Shown here one piece after another: positions 53,234 to 63,999 of a DNA stretch of 64,000 bases. Under the pieces are notes generated by a model. It worked only from the letters and a program-made list of their open reading frames with translations, was not told the DNA's origin and made no database searches. The position numbers were made by a program, and so were the translations under genes. Every line of letters begins with the position of its first letter. Within the stretch, counting starts at the first letter, position 1. This DNA is from Agrostemma githago (taxonomy: Eukaryota; Streptophyta; Magnoliopsida; Caryophyllales; Caryophyllaceae): assembly GCA_958450325.1 (NCBI GenBank), contig OY288259.1, forward strand, positions 57,004,987-57,068,986. Reading direction: 5' to 3'.

Positions 53234-55727
53234 GTAGACACCCACATTTTGACCGCCAGATGTCTATAGCAGTTTCCGAAAAATACCCGATGATGATCGG
53301 ACGCAAACATGACTTAATACACTCGATTTTCGGACTCGGAATCAATAGTAGTTGGCACGAGCTTTTAGCGGAGTAAAAGTCTCACGAAACCGACCTCAAA
53401 TTCAGGCCCAATGGGTCGTTTCCAGTCAAATGAGACTAATTTGGGTCAAAATCGAGACCAAGGGCAAAACTGTCTTTTAGCGACCGGATCAAACCCCGGT
53501 CAAAGACATTTCCAAGATAGAGAATCTGTCACGAAGCGTTCGGGAATCCAAGTGGAAGTCCGATTCCTCACAAAAATCAGCCACGGAGAAGGATTAAGCA
53601 ACCAAAACTCTTAATGATAAAAATCGATCTCCAAAAGGAGACTTCTACCCGGCTCAGACCCACTCGATCGAGTGGACCGGCCACTCGGTTGAGCGAGCCC
53701 ATAAAAACCGCCAAATATGGCATCAGATCGGGCACTCGATCGAGTGTTGTGCACTACTCAATCGAGTGACCCTTGTTCCAGCTGAAAACCGGGTGTTTCT
53801 TCCCATGCAAGCAAATCTTTCCTATCCACAAACGGAATCCCACTTCACCCCAACCGGTTATTTTCTTCCTTTGCAAGCCATCTATCTCCTATCCCAAGTC
53901 GGGTATTTCATCCTATAAATACCCCACCCTTGCAACACAATTTCAGGATCAAGCATTCACAACATTCACACATCCAACATCCATAACATCCCATCAATCA
54001 TCCACAACAATTCCAATCCCGACATACACAAGTTACAACCCGGAATTCCAGCAATACTAGGCATATTATATTCCGATCTTCCCTCTAGAAATCCTATAGG
54101 ATTCCCGACCAAATACCAATCCGAAATTCTAGGCAATTTTTAGGCAAATCATATACAAACCCGATAGCAAAACTCGCCAAATCCCCTCCGTAACCATACA
54201 CACCATAACTCACCTATATACATCTTAACGCTCCCGCGCCTAGGCCGCTACTACGAGTCCGTTTTCGAGATAATCAAGCATGTAGGTTGAGGGTGTTACA
54301 AATCCCAACTTCTCCCTTTTTCTTCTCTTTCTCTCGTTCGTCCGTTTCTATTTACGGGTTGTCGTCGCGTTTTTTTATTTCTTTTCTCGTTACTAATATC
54401 GATATTATCGTGCTATTTTCAATAAAGAGTCGTCCCTAAGGATACGATATCGACTCTATAGTCGAATATCAGATCTAAAGGAATCAATCATTAAAACTAT
54501 TTTAAGCATAATCTCGTTGATGGCGAAATAATCGTCACATAGTCCTAAAAAGACTAATACGACATTACAACACGGAGGGATTTATTTCAATTCAAAACAA
54601 TTTGTAAACATCTTTTTTTCTAAAAATCGCTCTAAATATTGGATATTGATTTCATAATCAAATATAAAATATTGACGAGTTTCGAAAATTTAAAGTCGAG
54701 TATAAATCGTGTCATATTTTTACATGACTTTGCAAAATTGTCAATTTTCAAAATTAAAAGCAATTTCAAAACCGATACTAAAAATTGCAAAGCGAGTCAT
54801 CACTCGTACAGGGGGCACTCGATCGAGTGACACCCCAAAAAACCGGCAGAAGCTTTTTTTCAAGGGACACTCGACCGAGTCCCTCCATGAGTCGGCCGAG
54901 TAGCCCCAATTACGCCTAAATAAACGCGTCTTACACGCTACAAGTCTCGACAAACCTTTATCAAACGACTTCGGTCAAGACGTGTCAAGTCCATCACGTG
55001 ATCTAGTCTTTTCAAAACCGCATCGTACCATATTTACATCTTCTAATTCGTTTGTACTTTGCTATTATCACAATTGTCGCAATTATTATTTGTCGCATTG
55101 TAATTTCGGGTGGTATGTCACTTGTATAATGTAACATGTTGTCGCTCCTTTCTTTTTTTTGTTTCGTTGTTTATTTTATTGTACTAAAATGAACATTGCA
55201 TGCTAAAACAACTTTGACGTTAGTTTAGATACATTAAACGACGTAGTTAAACATAATTCACATGTTTAGTCAAAACGTTGTTTGCGTATCATTCAACAGT
55301 CAAACTAACGCGCGTACACCAAAAACGAACGATATCTTAGTAAAGGCCGCTAAGTGCGGGCGGGGTTGGGTGTTCTTTGTGAACTTCCCAACACGTACCC
55401 TCACCCCTTACTCAGAACCATGGTTTCCGGATGTCCGAAAGCGTTGGCATACGAGAGTCATTCAATACACGGTAACCGATAATGTCGGTATCAGTATCGC
55501 AATGCAAAGGGACGAACCCCATAAACTCCGAAATCGGAATGGGCCGTACTTTGTGCACGGCCCACTACGACATAGAGTGGGTTCGAATGGGCCCGAACTC
55601 CCACAAAGTTCGGTGGCGACTCCAACTTCGATTTAAATTTCAATTCGAGATCCATCTCACACGAGATTCATTCGCCGCCCCAAACCCGCGCGTGACTGCG
55701 TCGGGGTGGACCTATGTCATGTCCACA
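53234..55727 (+). repeat. Element E: solo Tat LTR (2494 bp) with GTATG duplication
   Basis: Complete LTR from TGTAGACACCCAC to TGTCCACA flanked by GTATG at 53229-53233 and 55728-55732, with no internal region. It is therefore a solo LTR from unequal recombination, or an LTR insertion. TATA box at 53914-53921. CACTCGATCGAGTG-type palindromes at 53666-53772 and 54817-54903, as in B. Inserted into LTR relic copy 2. Confidence 0.92.
53914..53921 (+). promoter_or_regulatory. TATA box of solo LTR E
   Basis: TATAAATA, about 680 bp into the LTR. Confidence 0.6.
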
Positions 55728-55852
55728 GTATGTTGAGGGTGTCTAAACTCGTTTTCTATCTTTTTGTAGTTTTACTTATCATACTAACATCTACTCGTAA
55801 CACCTCATTTCTAACTTTGTACTAACTCTTATTTATGTTTCATTACTATACA

Positions 55853-56206
55853 TGTAATACCCTGAGTTTAAAGAGTATATATATATATTGGATATGGTGC
55901 TCAGAGGAGCGTGTATTGGATATGGTTTAAGAGGCTCGGATGAGTGCTTAAAGAGATTGATGGTACTACTCACGTCAACAAAGTGCACTTTCTTTTCTGG
56001 TTGTCCATGCAAAAGAACTCTGCAGTTAAGCGTGCTTGGCTGAGAGTAGTCTAAGGATGGGTGACCTCCTGGAAAGGTTCCGGGATGCGAATGAGTGAGG
56101 TTAAAATACGCTGGAAAAGACCCGTGTTGATTTGTGGGGCCAGTAGACGACCTGTTGAGCGCCACAAGTGATACCACTGTCCACAAGTGGTGTTTGGGGT
56201 GTTACA
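55853..56206 (+). repeat. Cassandra TRIM solo LTR with 5S rRNA-like insert
   Basis: Begins TGTAATACCCTGAG and ends GGGGTGTTACA, 354 bp, flanked by ATACA and GTACA (4 of 5). At 56013-56085 it carries a segment matching plant 5S rRNA, including GCAGTTAAGCGTGCTTGG and GATGGGTGACCTCCTGG with a few changes. This combination is specific to Cassandra terminal-repeat retrotransposons. No internal domain or second LTR follows. Confidence 0.88.
56013..56085 (+). repeat. 5S rRNA-derived segment inside Cassandra LTR
   Basis: Corresponds to about the 3' 70 nt of plant 5S rRNA (internal Pol III control region). It is not a functional 5S gene: the 5' third is missing and substitutions are visible. Confidence 0.85.
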
Positions 56207-56935
56207 GTACATACATTCGAAATGAACTAAACAACTTCTACATCGATATACAATAAAATTAGGGTGCTACGACATAAAATGCTCAATCTAATCGCGTTGG
56301 ATATTCGAAGGGATCGAACGAAGAAATCCGAACACAAGAGTATCATACTCGCGTCGCCGGTCGCTCGTTTCTTATGTCTGATACGAAAGGAATGGACCAA
56401 CCTTAAAATGATTCATAATCATTCTCTAAATTGAATGAACGCATCTATCTTTCACGTTGTAACCTTCTCGACAAACGATTTTCAAAATGATCGCATTCAA
56501 TAATCGATTATGGTCGCGATCGGAACATGTATCGGTTCAGGCGCCTGGAATGAGGCGATTCACGGTTGACACGCTTAATAGGGCGTCTCATTGTCCGCGC
56601 CTCTGCTGGTGTGTGTTCGCGATATCATAATCAATTATCGTTTGTCTTCGACGCGTGATTCAATTAACTCCTGAATGTTTGAGATCGACCTGTAATCGAA
56701 AGTCAAATGTTAGGATTAGTTGAATCATGTTTTATTCGTTTAAGATGAGTCAACTCTCGTTTCAAACTCATACAATCATCTCAATATTGACATACAAATC
56801 CAATCGTGCAATTCGATACTTCACTTGTGTGGCAATTTATCGATTTCTAAATGAACCTCACATGCTAAAACAATTTCGACAAACACAAGATGCATTAAAC
56901 AATGTAGTACAACAATTCACTAGATTCAAAACAAA

Positions 56936-57738
56936 GATGGTCATGCATAATCGTCTCACAATTAGTCGAAAAACCCTAACTCATCAAGGATTAGGTTTAC
57001 TGAGAGACGGTCTCTCATTAAATTTATTGAAAGGCTAAGTACAAGTGAGGTAACAGGAGTACCAAATCTAATAAAAGTAGGTACGATTAAAATAAAAGAA
57101 TATACAAATATAAAATGGGTAATTCATGGTCTTATCAAGCTTTTTCTTCCTACTCTACAACAGAAAGGGGTTGCCAGCGTATCAATAACAGCAGCACCTG
57201 TCTCATAAAGAGCACCTCCCGACTACTTTTCTTTCGGGGCGCGCCATATAGTACAATACATTCATGTAAAAGATTGAGTGGGATCTGTGAGGTTGCTTTG
57301 AGAGGAAGTTTTAAGGAAAGAGAGAACTTTCAAACATCGCATTTCCTTTTATCCGTATTCTAACCAAAAGATTCATTCTTTATCAAGTACTTAGGAGAAG
57401 AACCCGACTCGGTATTAAAAAATAATATATAGAGGAAGCAGAACCAAGTCAAGAAAGATGCCCCTGGAAAAAAAAAGCGGGGGGATCTTTGGCCTGGGCT
57501 GGGGAGAGATTGGGGTCGCAGATAAAAATTTAAGGCGGGAACGCAATTTTTTTTTTGTATTTGGGGGAATAAGCACACGATTTCATTGGACATATATTTG
57601 AATGTTTGCTCGGATTAGCGGGAGGTCTGCTATTCTCTGGCAGAGGAAGAGTTACGGGGCGTAAAAAAAATATGCTCGTCTCGAAATAATACCGGGAGCG
57701 GGAGATTCAATTAATCGAAATTCAGAAGGGAACTTTGC
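56936..57738. other. Unrecognised intergenic sequence
   Basis: About 800 bp with no recognised gene or repeat. 57450-57735 is purine-rich with G runs and looks unlike its neighbours. It ends at the poly(A) tail of the L1 element. Confidence 0.4.
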
Positions 57739-57769
57739 TTTTTTTTTTTTTGAAGCCCGTTTTCGGGAC

Positions 57770-58290
57770 TTATCTCATAGAAATAATGTCAGAATCAACA
57801 ATCGATGAAACAAAGCCTGGACCACTATCGCCCCACATTGACCCCCCGAACATGCCACGTAGTGAATGCGCAAGCGCATGAGCAGCTCGGTTACAGATAC
57901 GAGGGACATAAGACCAAATAATGGTATCAAAATAACAAGTCAAATCAAAAATCTCATCTAAAATCAAGAAAATGTTGCTCCTCCCTTGGACTCTCAATTG
58001 CAAATAATTGATGACGGTCTTGCAATCGCTCTCTATGATGACGCTTCTGTGACCTCTTCGCCTTGCCTCCTCCAAACCAAATAATATGGCTTCTGCTTCT
58101 ACCTCTCCAGCCTCGAGTTCGCCCCTGACGCGTGAACAAGCTCCCCACACCATCTCCCCATCCTCCTTCCTTGCTATGACCCCAACACATCGTCCCCCCC
58201 CCCCCCCCCCCGTACACCCCGCCATCACAGTTGTTCTTAATAAAATTGGCTGGCGGCGCCTCCCAAACCGGGTTATCCCTTCCACCCCCT
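57770..58290 (-). pseudogene. L1 RNase H domain (RVT_3)
   Basis: Contains Asn-Asn-Cys-Asp-Gly (first Asp), Glu-Ala-Glu-Ala-Ile-Leu-Phe-Gly-Leu (Glu), Ile-Ile-Glu-Ser-Asp-Cys-Lys (second Asp) and a C-terminal Asn-Arg-Ala-Ala-His-Ala-Leu-Ala-His. The Asp-Gly motif is read in a neighbouring frame (about 58226-58236), so one frameshift lies in the poly-G/C run at 58194-58211. The domain otherwise looks well kept. Confidence 0.8.
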
Positions 58291-58406
58291 CTGCCCCCGT
58301 TCCCCCCTCTCACTTCCACATCGCCACACTACTCCAACTCAGCCTCCAAATCTCTAACTCGAGCAACAACTTGGTCCACACTCCTCCCCTCCCCTCAAAA
58401 ATCCAT

Positions 58407-59277
58407 CTATTCCGTGCCTCCCATATTGCCCAATCCCATCATGAGCTTCCCTTTCTTGCCAACCTCCATCTCCCTCCACACATCCTCCACCCACTCCCTC
58501 ACCTGCTCATGCCCATTCTCCTTTTTGATCTCCAATCCCAGCCCATCCCACACCTCAAACCCCCACCCACACCCCTTTACAAGGTGGAGACAAGTCTCCA
58601 CCTCGCAAAGACAAATAGGACAAGTAGGCTCCAAATTCGGGATTCGTCGAGAAATATTACCTTTTGTTGGTAGAGCTTCCAAACACAGCTGCTAGAAGAA
58701 CACTTTGATTCGAGGTAGCACATCAGTCGTCCATATCTTCGACCACAACCACTTCTCCCTCGAGTAATCTGATGGGCCATGATCACCCACGCCATTACCC
58801 GTGAGAGAACGGTACGCGGACCTCATAGAATAAACTCCATCCTTCTCCAAGTCCCAGCACCATATATCCTCAGTCTGCATAGAACACAACCTCATCCCTC
58901 CAATAATGTCCTGCTCGAAAGGGAGGAAAAACTCGCGAACCCGAGACATGTCCCACCTACCACCCCGAATGCGATCGCGGGGAAAGAACAAATCTGGAAT
59001 TGCCATTTTTGAAACCACGGCACACCCCAAACCCTTATACTCAGCCTATTCCCAATCCTTTGTCGCATCCCACCCAGAACTATCTCCTTAGGTTCCCAAA
59101 TTCCTCTCCACGTATAACTCGGATTATGACCTAAATTGGATTGCAGATAAGACCCATTTTTGAAGTACCTGGCCTGATAAACCCGAGCAAGCAGAAATCC
59201 CGGATCAGTCACCAACCGCCAAGCATGCTTTCCAAGAAGAGCCAAATTAAACTTATGAAAATCACGAAAGCCCAACC
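58407..59277 (-). pseudogene. L1 ORF2 connection and zf-RVT region
   Basis: Pieces in different frames: the Gly-Phe-Arg-Asp-Phe-His-Lys-Phe-Asn block (59230-59277), Trp-Arg-Gly-Ile-Trp, then Trp-Ser-Lys-Ile-Trp ... Pro-Arg-Ile-Lys-Val-Phe-Phe-Trp and the Cys-Pro-Ile-Cys ... His-Leu zinc motif (58600-58690). Frame changes near 58690 and 59020 mark decay. Confidence 0.8.
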
Positions 59278-59587
59278 TGTAGACACCCGCATTTTGACTG
59301 CCAGGTGTCTATGGCAGTTTCCAAAAAACACCCGATGATGATCGGACGCTAACGTGTTTCTACGCGCACGGATATGGGCTCAAAATCATTAGTTGCTGGC
59401 TAATGCACTTACGGAGTACAAATCTCACAAAACTGACCTCAAATTCAGGCCCAGTGGGTCGTTTATAATTTCCAGTCAAACAAGACTAATTTGGGTCAAA
59501 ACCGACACCGGAAATAAAACCGACTTTTAGCGATTGGGTCAACCCCGGTCAAAGTCGTCTCCGAAACATACAAAACAACCATATAAG

Positions 59588-61556
59588 TGTTGTGTGCCAA
59601 ATTTGGACCGTTTTTCCTCCCATTTAGACCCGTTTTTCCTTCGTTTTGCGAGAATAAAGTGCGACTATCACCGTATTGTAAGTAATTCTCGCATTAGCGT
59701 CTCTGTTTTGCATTTTACGTGTTTTTGGTAGTTTTCTGTCTATTTTGATAGGATTTTCGACCAAAAACGTGTCCGAGCTCCTATGAGCATGAGAGAGAGG
59801 GAGATCGTCCGAAAAGCAAAGCACACAACTTAAAATCCAAAGTCCAAACCCAAGAGGTGAAACCTTGAGTGAAAAGAAAAAAGTATAGTCCATTGTGCAT
59901 CTTCACCGGAGAGGTCGAACATCAAATGCATATATCTAGAGTTTTAGACCTCGGATCGAAGCGATTCCAGTTGGAGGCTTATCTTCTTAGCTTTCCAACG
60001 ACATATCACACGCCCCAATCGGAGATCAAACGAGAGAGTTATGGCCCTCTGAAGTCACAGGGCAAAATTTCACCCGATGAGAATTTGACCAGGCAAAATT
60101 TCGCCCGACGGTGTTCCTCCCCAGATTACCATTTTGGACGAAAAGTTCATAGGGTCAAATTTCACCCTATGAGATGACCGGGCGAAACGACCGGGCGAAA
60201 TTTCGCCCATCGGGTGAAATTTCGCCCGATGGAGAAAAGCATCAAAAATGGCGATTCGAGAAGAAAATCTCACCGGGTAAAATTTCACCCGGTGGTGCTA
60301 ATGTCGTCAACCGCAGGGTGAAGTTTCACCCCATGAAGACTCATTGGGAAAAGTTGCATCTCAAAGGACATAGTCTCACTAATGGGCAAGGATTAGATTT
60401 GGGCTTTAGGTTAAATACCCATTAAGAGATTACTATATATATGTTACCCTAATTCATTGCCCAACTCACCTCTCCATTATGCTAAGGAGGGAAGACATTA
60501 CACCACTCCACCATCTTATTACATCATCCATTAGTAGTAGTTTAGTAGTATTCTAGTAGAATTCCTCCAAAATTCTAGTAGTTTACATAGTAATTAATAG
60601 TAGATCTACATAATTTCCATCAACAATTATCTAGATCTCAAGTTTGTAAGAAGATTATTCAAGTTTTATTTGAAGATTTGTTGGGTTTAATGAAGGATTA
60701 GTGACAAGTTCTTCACTTTATTCATCAAAGATTCAATCTTTACTTATGCAATCCGCTTATTTCCTATAGATCAACATAGTTGGTATAATTCTCTTCCACT
60801 CCTTAATCTCTAATTTAGTTTTTATGTTGTTTTCTCATCATTATCTTGTTTAGATCTAATTAATATGCATGTTGAAATGATTTCCATAATGAATTGTGAG
60901 TAGATTTTTTTGTTGGGGAATTAGGGAGGAGGATTTGGATTATTTTATTCAAGGATGTTGGTGGGTTGTTTACTTGTTAATTATCGATGTTAAGGTTTTT
61001 GTGTCTTTGTTGACTTAGAATCGCGACTAGGCCGACCTTGACTCATTTCTACCAATATGGGGAAACTCGGGGTAGAAATTACCTTAGATTGAGACTTACC
61101 CTTTCGTCGCGAAAGCGGGCTTAGGTAGGTTGGGTGAGGATACCGAAAGGTGGCACTCTCCTTTTTAACGTTGTAACAAAAACTCGATCCCGAGACTATT
61201 AGACCCCATTTCCGAATCCCGACTCTCCCCAACACCTTTCCTACTTATTGACCCTAGCCTACAATCTCTCGACCTCTCTCGACCTCTCAACCCAAAACCC
61301 CCCTTTCTCGACCCAATCACGCTTAGTCTTTGACTCGACCGATTTTACCTAGCCCGTCCCTGTGGATCGATCCCCGACTTACCGCTACTACGTAGTAGTT
61401 AGTTGGAGTTTATAAATATTGTTTGGGTCTAAATTACTCAAAATTACCGATGCGAGAATTACTCAAAATACGGCGATAATCGCACTTTATTCTCGCAAAA
61501 CGAAGGAAAAACGGGTCTAAATGGGAGGAAAAACGGTCCAAATTTGGCACACAACA
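59588..61556 (+). repeat. Athila-like LTR unit bounded by 107-bp inverted repeats
   Basis: Begins TGTTGTGTGCC and ends GGCACACAACA. The first 107 bp (59588-59694) are the inverted repeat of the last 107 bp (61450-61556) with few mismatches. The interior order resembles the Athila D LTR: palindrome cluster (60060-60335), TATA-like ACTATATATATG (60433-60444), a long transcribed-like stretch, then CCCTGTGGATCGATCCCC (61351-61368). It may be a solo LTR with TG...CA ends, or a TIR transposon. No matching target duplication. Confidence 0.55.
60060..60335. repeat. GGGCGAAATTTCGCCC palindrome cluster
   Basis: Seven palindromic words of the form GGGYRAAATTTCRCCC in about 275 bp, some perfect (60193-60208). 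Centres are always AAATTT (one AAGTTT); the outer bases vary between C/G and T/A pairs. Confidence 0.85.
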
Positions 61557-61592
61557 GTGGCCGCGTCGGGGTGGACTTATGTCATGTCTACA

Positions 61593-62014
61593 CAAACCTC
61601 CCAAATCCTTAGGTTTACATAAATTGTGCCATGCAACCCAAGAAATCTTCCTTTTCCCCTTATCCGCCCCCACCAGAAGCTCGAGATAGTCGATCTCAAC
61701 TCTTCACAAAGGCTAATCGGCAGTTTGAATACACTCATAACATAAGTAGAAATCGATTGGGCCACAGCCTTTATCATCACTTCTCTACCTGCTTTAGACA
61801 AGAGCATACCTTTCCACCCATTTAGCTTCTTCGCCAGCTTCTCACGTAAAATCCGCGTAAGTTCTTCCTTGGATCGGCCTAGGACCGTTGGGATGCCCAA
61901 ATACTTCCCCGGGTGTGTGACCAGCCGAACCCCCATCCGCTCCGCAATCTCCAGCAGTCGCTGCTGTCCCGTCCCTTGACTAAACGACACCGTCGTCTTG
62001 TCAAAATTTACCAT
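61593..62014 (-). pseudogene. L1 reverse transcriptase C-terminal fragment
   Basis: Contains Val-Asn-Phe-Asp-Lys-Thr, Tyr-Leu-Gly-Ile-Pro, Leu-Asn-Gly-Trp-Lys, Leu-Ser-Lys-Ala-Gly-Arg and Phe-Trp-Trp-Gly, the ordered motifs after the RT active site of plant L1 elements. A frameshift near 61660 separates it from Cys-Lys-Pro-Lys-Asp-Leu-Gly-Gly. The upstream boundary at about 62014 abuts the Athila fragment. Confidence 0.85.
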
Positions 62015-62895
62015 TGTGCTCCTCCACGAAAGTAAAGAAGAAAGCGAAAAGGAAGGAAGTTACCTAGCGAGTTTCTTCCATAACTCTTCAAATTGTGCTA
62101 TCAAGGTGGTGGTTACCTGTAAGAGTAGAGAACAGGACTATACGAGGGACACGAAAACATAACGAAAACGAGAAAAGAAAAAGGGAAAAAGAAAAGAAAA
62201 ATAAAAAGAAAATGTTTTTGGTTTTTCGAGATTTTTCAATTTTTATGGTTTTTTTTGAAAGATTTTTGAAAAACAAAAGAATAGCAGATCCCTCCCCCAC
62301 ACTAAAACTGTGCATTGTCCTCAATGCACAAGTAGGGAAAAAGATCGAAAAAGATGGAAAAAGAAAAATAAGAAAAAAAATCTTTTTGGATTTTTAAAAT
62401 TTTCAAATGTTTTTGGATTTTTTAAAATTTTTGAAGAAAGAAGACAAACGAAAAGAAAATGTTAAAAGGGTGGCGGGCCTAGGTGCAATCACATCACCTA
62501 GACCCTAGCCAAGTGACTAAGAAAATGAAAATAAAATAAAAGAAAAGAAATTAAAAGGAAAGATGGAAAATGGGCGTAGGTGTAGTCACATCACCTAGCC
62601 CGGATTAAGAAAAATTTGAGAAAATGAAAAGAATTTGGATTTTCAAAAGGTCAATGACGTAATCACATCGCCTAATGACCGGGAGCAATACCAAGGCCGC
62701 TTTGGCCGCAACAATCGAACAATGGGACAACTTGCAAAGTTATGTTAGAGATAAATCAATCACAATGACAATAGGATGAAAGGAATAAGAACGGAATCAA
62801 CCAAAGAACATGCAATTATAGATTATTAAAGACTCATTGACCCAACCCACACACAAATACACGACACACACACACCACCGACTCCAGGAGAGGGT
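62015..62895 (-). other. Element H non-coding region
   Basis: A- and G-rich, with poly(GAAAA) stretches (62155-62215 and 62335-62460), a polypurine-like block on the minus strand near 62290, and Athila phrases shared with 14130-14420. No gene seen. Confidence 0.65.
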
Positions 62896-63999
62896 CTAGT
62901 CTGAGCGATCGACCGACGCAAATGAAGCGCTAGGAGACCCATAGAAAAAGGGTATACCCTCGGAGGATGACTCGGGAGAAAACTCCTCCGGACCATCGCT
63001 AAGCGAGAGGGCAAAGTTGGATTCAATCTCACAAAGGTCGTAGATCGTACGACCTTTGGGCAACTTATAGTGTGCATACTCCCAAACTCCCCTTCCTCCC
63101 GACTCAGTCTTGGTCAGTCGGAATTCACCAGGACCCAAAGATAGGTCCCAATTTTTGTGAACATGGATAGTGGTTCGGTGTGTGTTCGGAACTATTAAAG
63201 CTCTTCCATGGCTAATGTAGACGAGGCGCTGATGAGGTACATGAAAAATCCAAGTCGGAAAATAGGCCTCGTCAAGCCATATGGAATCGTCTAGTGGGGT
63301 GAGGTGGTCGGTCGAATAACCCAATTTGTTTGCAATTATGGTCACGAGACCTCCACAATCTAAGGAGGGGCGTTGGGTAACAATGATACGGTGGAAATGC
63401 AACGCCACGACAAGTGGTAGGTCTAAGGGGTTAGGATTACCGAACAAAGAGTCACAGATCAATTGCAGGACACACACATTAAGAGTATAAATATTATCGG
63501 CCGAGGGTAGCAAGCAGTGGGAGAGCATCTCGCAAAAATAGCGAATTGCGGGGTTATGGATTTCGGAGGCAAAGGATAAATTAGCCTCGTAACCCCCTTT
63601 ACAGCGTGATATGCGCTTCCAAAGATCTCTCCTAGATACACAGGCTTGTACGTTGCTCGAGGGTGCACTAAGTCCGGTACCCGATGAGGGTAGGCCTAGC
63701 ACTAGGCCGAACTCGGAAATAGTTAAACGATGGGGTTTGCCGAATAGTCTAAATTTAATCGCTCTAGGTGTGGTCAGATTGTCGATGGCGAAAGTTCCTA
63801 GGAACTCGCAAGTAAGGTCCTTATAGGTGAAGGCCGCGAGGCTAAGGAGCTCGCTAGTCCTGGTCCTCGACGATAACTCTTTAATATCGTCTACTATTCC
63901 TAAATTGGTCATTGTGTGGGGACAAGGCCACCTAGTGCTCTGAAAGATCTTTTCAGAGAAGGTCCGAGACAAAGAAGTATTTAGACAAGGTAAATTCAT
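62896..63999 (-). CDS. Athila ORF1/env-like protein (367 aa or longer)
   Basis: Open frame starting at an ATG at the window edge (63999), so the true start may lie outside. It contains Phe-Ala-Ile-Asp-Asn-Leu-Thr-Thr-Pro, Ile-Lys-Phe-Arg-Leu-Phe-Gly, then Leu-Thr-Ile-Ser-Glu-Phe-Gly-Leu-Val-Leu-Gly-Leu, and His-Arg-Thr-Thr-Ile-His-Val. This agrees with the ATHILA ORF-1 family, found 3' of pol in Athila elements. No signal peptide or clear transmembrane segment is seen. The tail is Ser/Glu-rich. Function unknown; the env-like label is historical. Confidence 0.75.
   Translation of the reverse strand: MNLPCLNTSLSRTFSEKIFQSTRWPCPHTMTNLGIVDDIKELSSRTRTSELLSLAAFTYKDLTCEFLGTFAIDNLTTPRAIKFRLFGKPHRLTISEFGLVLGLPSSGTGLSAPSSNVQACVSRRDLWKRISRCKGGYEANLSFASEIHNPAIRYFCEMLSHCLLPSADNIYTLNVCVLQLICDSLFGNPNPLDLPLVVALHFHRIIVTQRPSLDCGGLVTIIANKLGYSTDHLTPLDDSIWLDEAYFPTWIFHVPHQRLVYISHGRALIVPNTHRTTIHVHKNWDLSLGPGEFRLTKTESGGRGVWEYAHYKLPKGRTIYDLCEIESNFALSLSDGPEEFSPESSSEGIPFFYGSPSASFASVDRSD

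Larger units (their letters stand above)
52507..56935 (+). repeat. Diverged Tat LTR relic, copy 2, with two nested solo LTRs
   Basis: Directly follows copy 1 but lacks about the first 45 bp of an LTR. The U3 part is 52507-53233 and the remainder, after solo LTR E, runs 55733-55852 and 56207 to about 56935, where the CATGCTAAAACAA block just upstream of U5 is the last recognised part. The palindrome slot here holds GCGCCTC/GAGGCG words (52855-52930 and 56535-56620). Confidence 0.65.
59278..61592 (+). repeat. Element G: Tat-type LTR with its core replaced
   Basis: Starts TGTAGACACCCGC and follows the B LTR for about 310 bp (59278-59587). The final ~36 bp (61557-61592, GTGGCCGCGTCGGGGTGG...) match the U5 end of a Tat LTR, ending TGTCTACA. 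The intervening ~2 kb of a normal Tat LTR is absent and the unit at 59588-61556 stands there instead. It is flanked by CAACC/CAAAC within the L1. Confidence 0.8.
57739..62014 (-). mobile_element. 5'-truncated L1-type LINE (split by an LTR insertion)
   Basis: Minus-strand ORF2 remnants in order: RT C-terminal part (61593-62014), connecting domain and zf-RVT region (58690-59277 and 58407-58690), RNase H (57770-58290), a short 3' UTR and a poly(A) tail (57739-57751 as T on the plus strand). Endonuclease and the first RT blocks are missing, as in typical 5'-truncated insertions. The LTR at 59278-61592 splits it, with CAACC/CAAAC duplications, and removing it rejoins the Leu-Gly-Gly-Leu / Gly-Phe-Arg-Asp motif. 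Several frameshifts make it non-functional. Confidence 0.85.

Noticed and set aside
56013..56085. A functional 5S rRNA gene
   Set aside because: Only the 3' two-thirds match, with substitutions, inside an LTR with Cassandra ends.
58086..58695. Pro/Ser/His-rich plus-strand frames
   Set aside because: Antisense of the L1 zf-RVT and RNase H regions.
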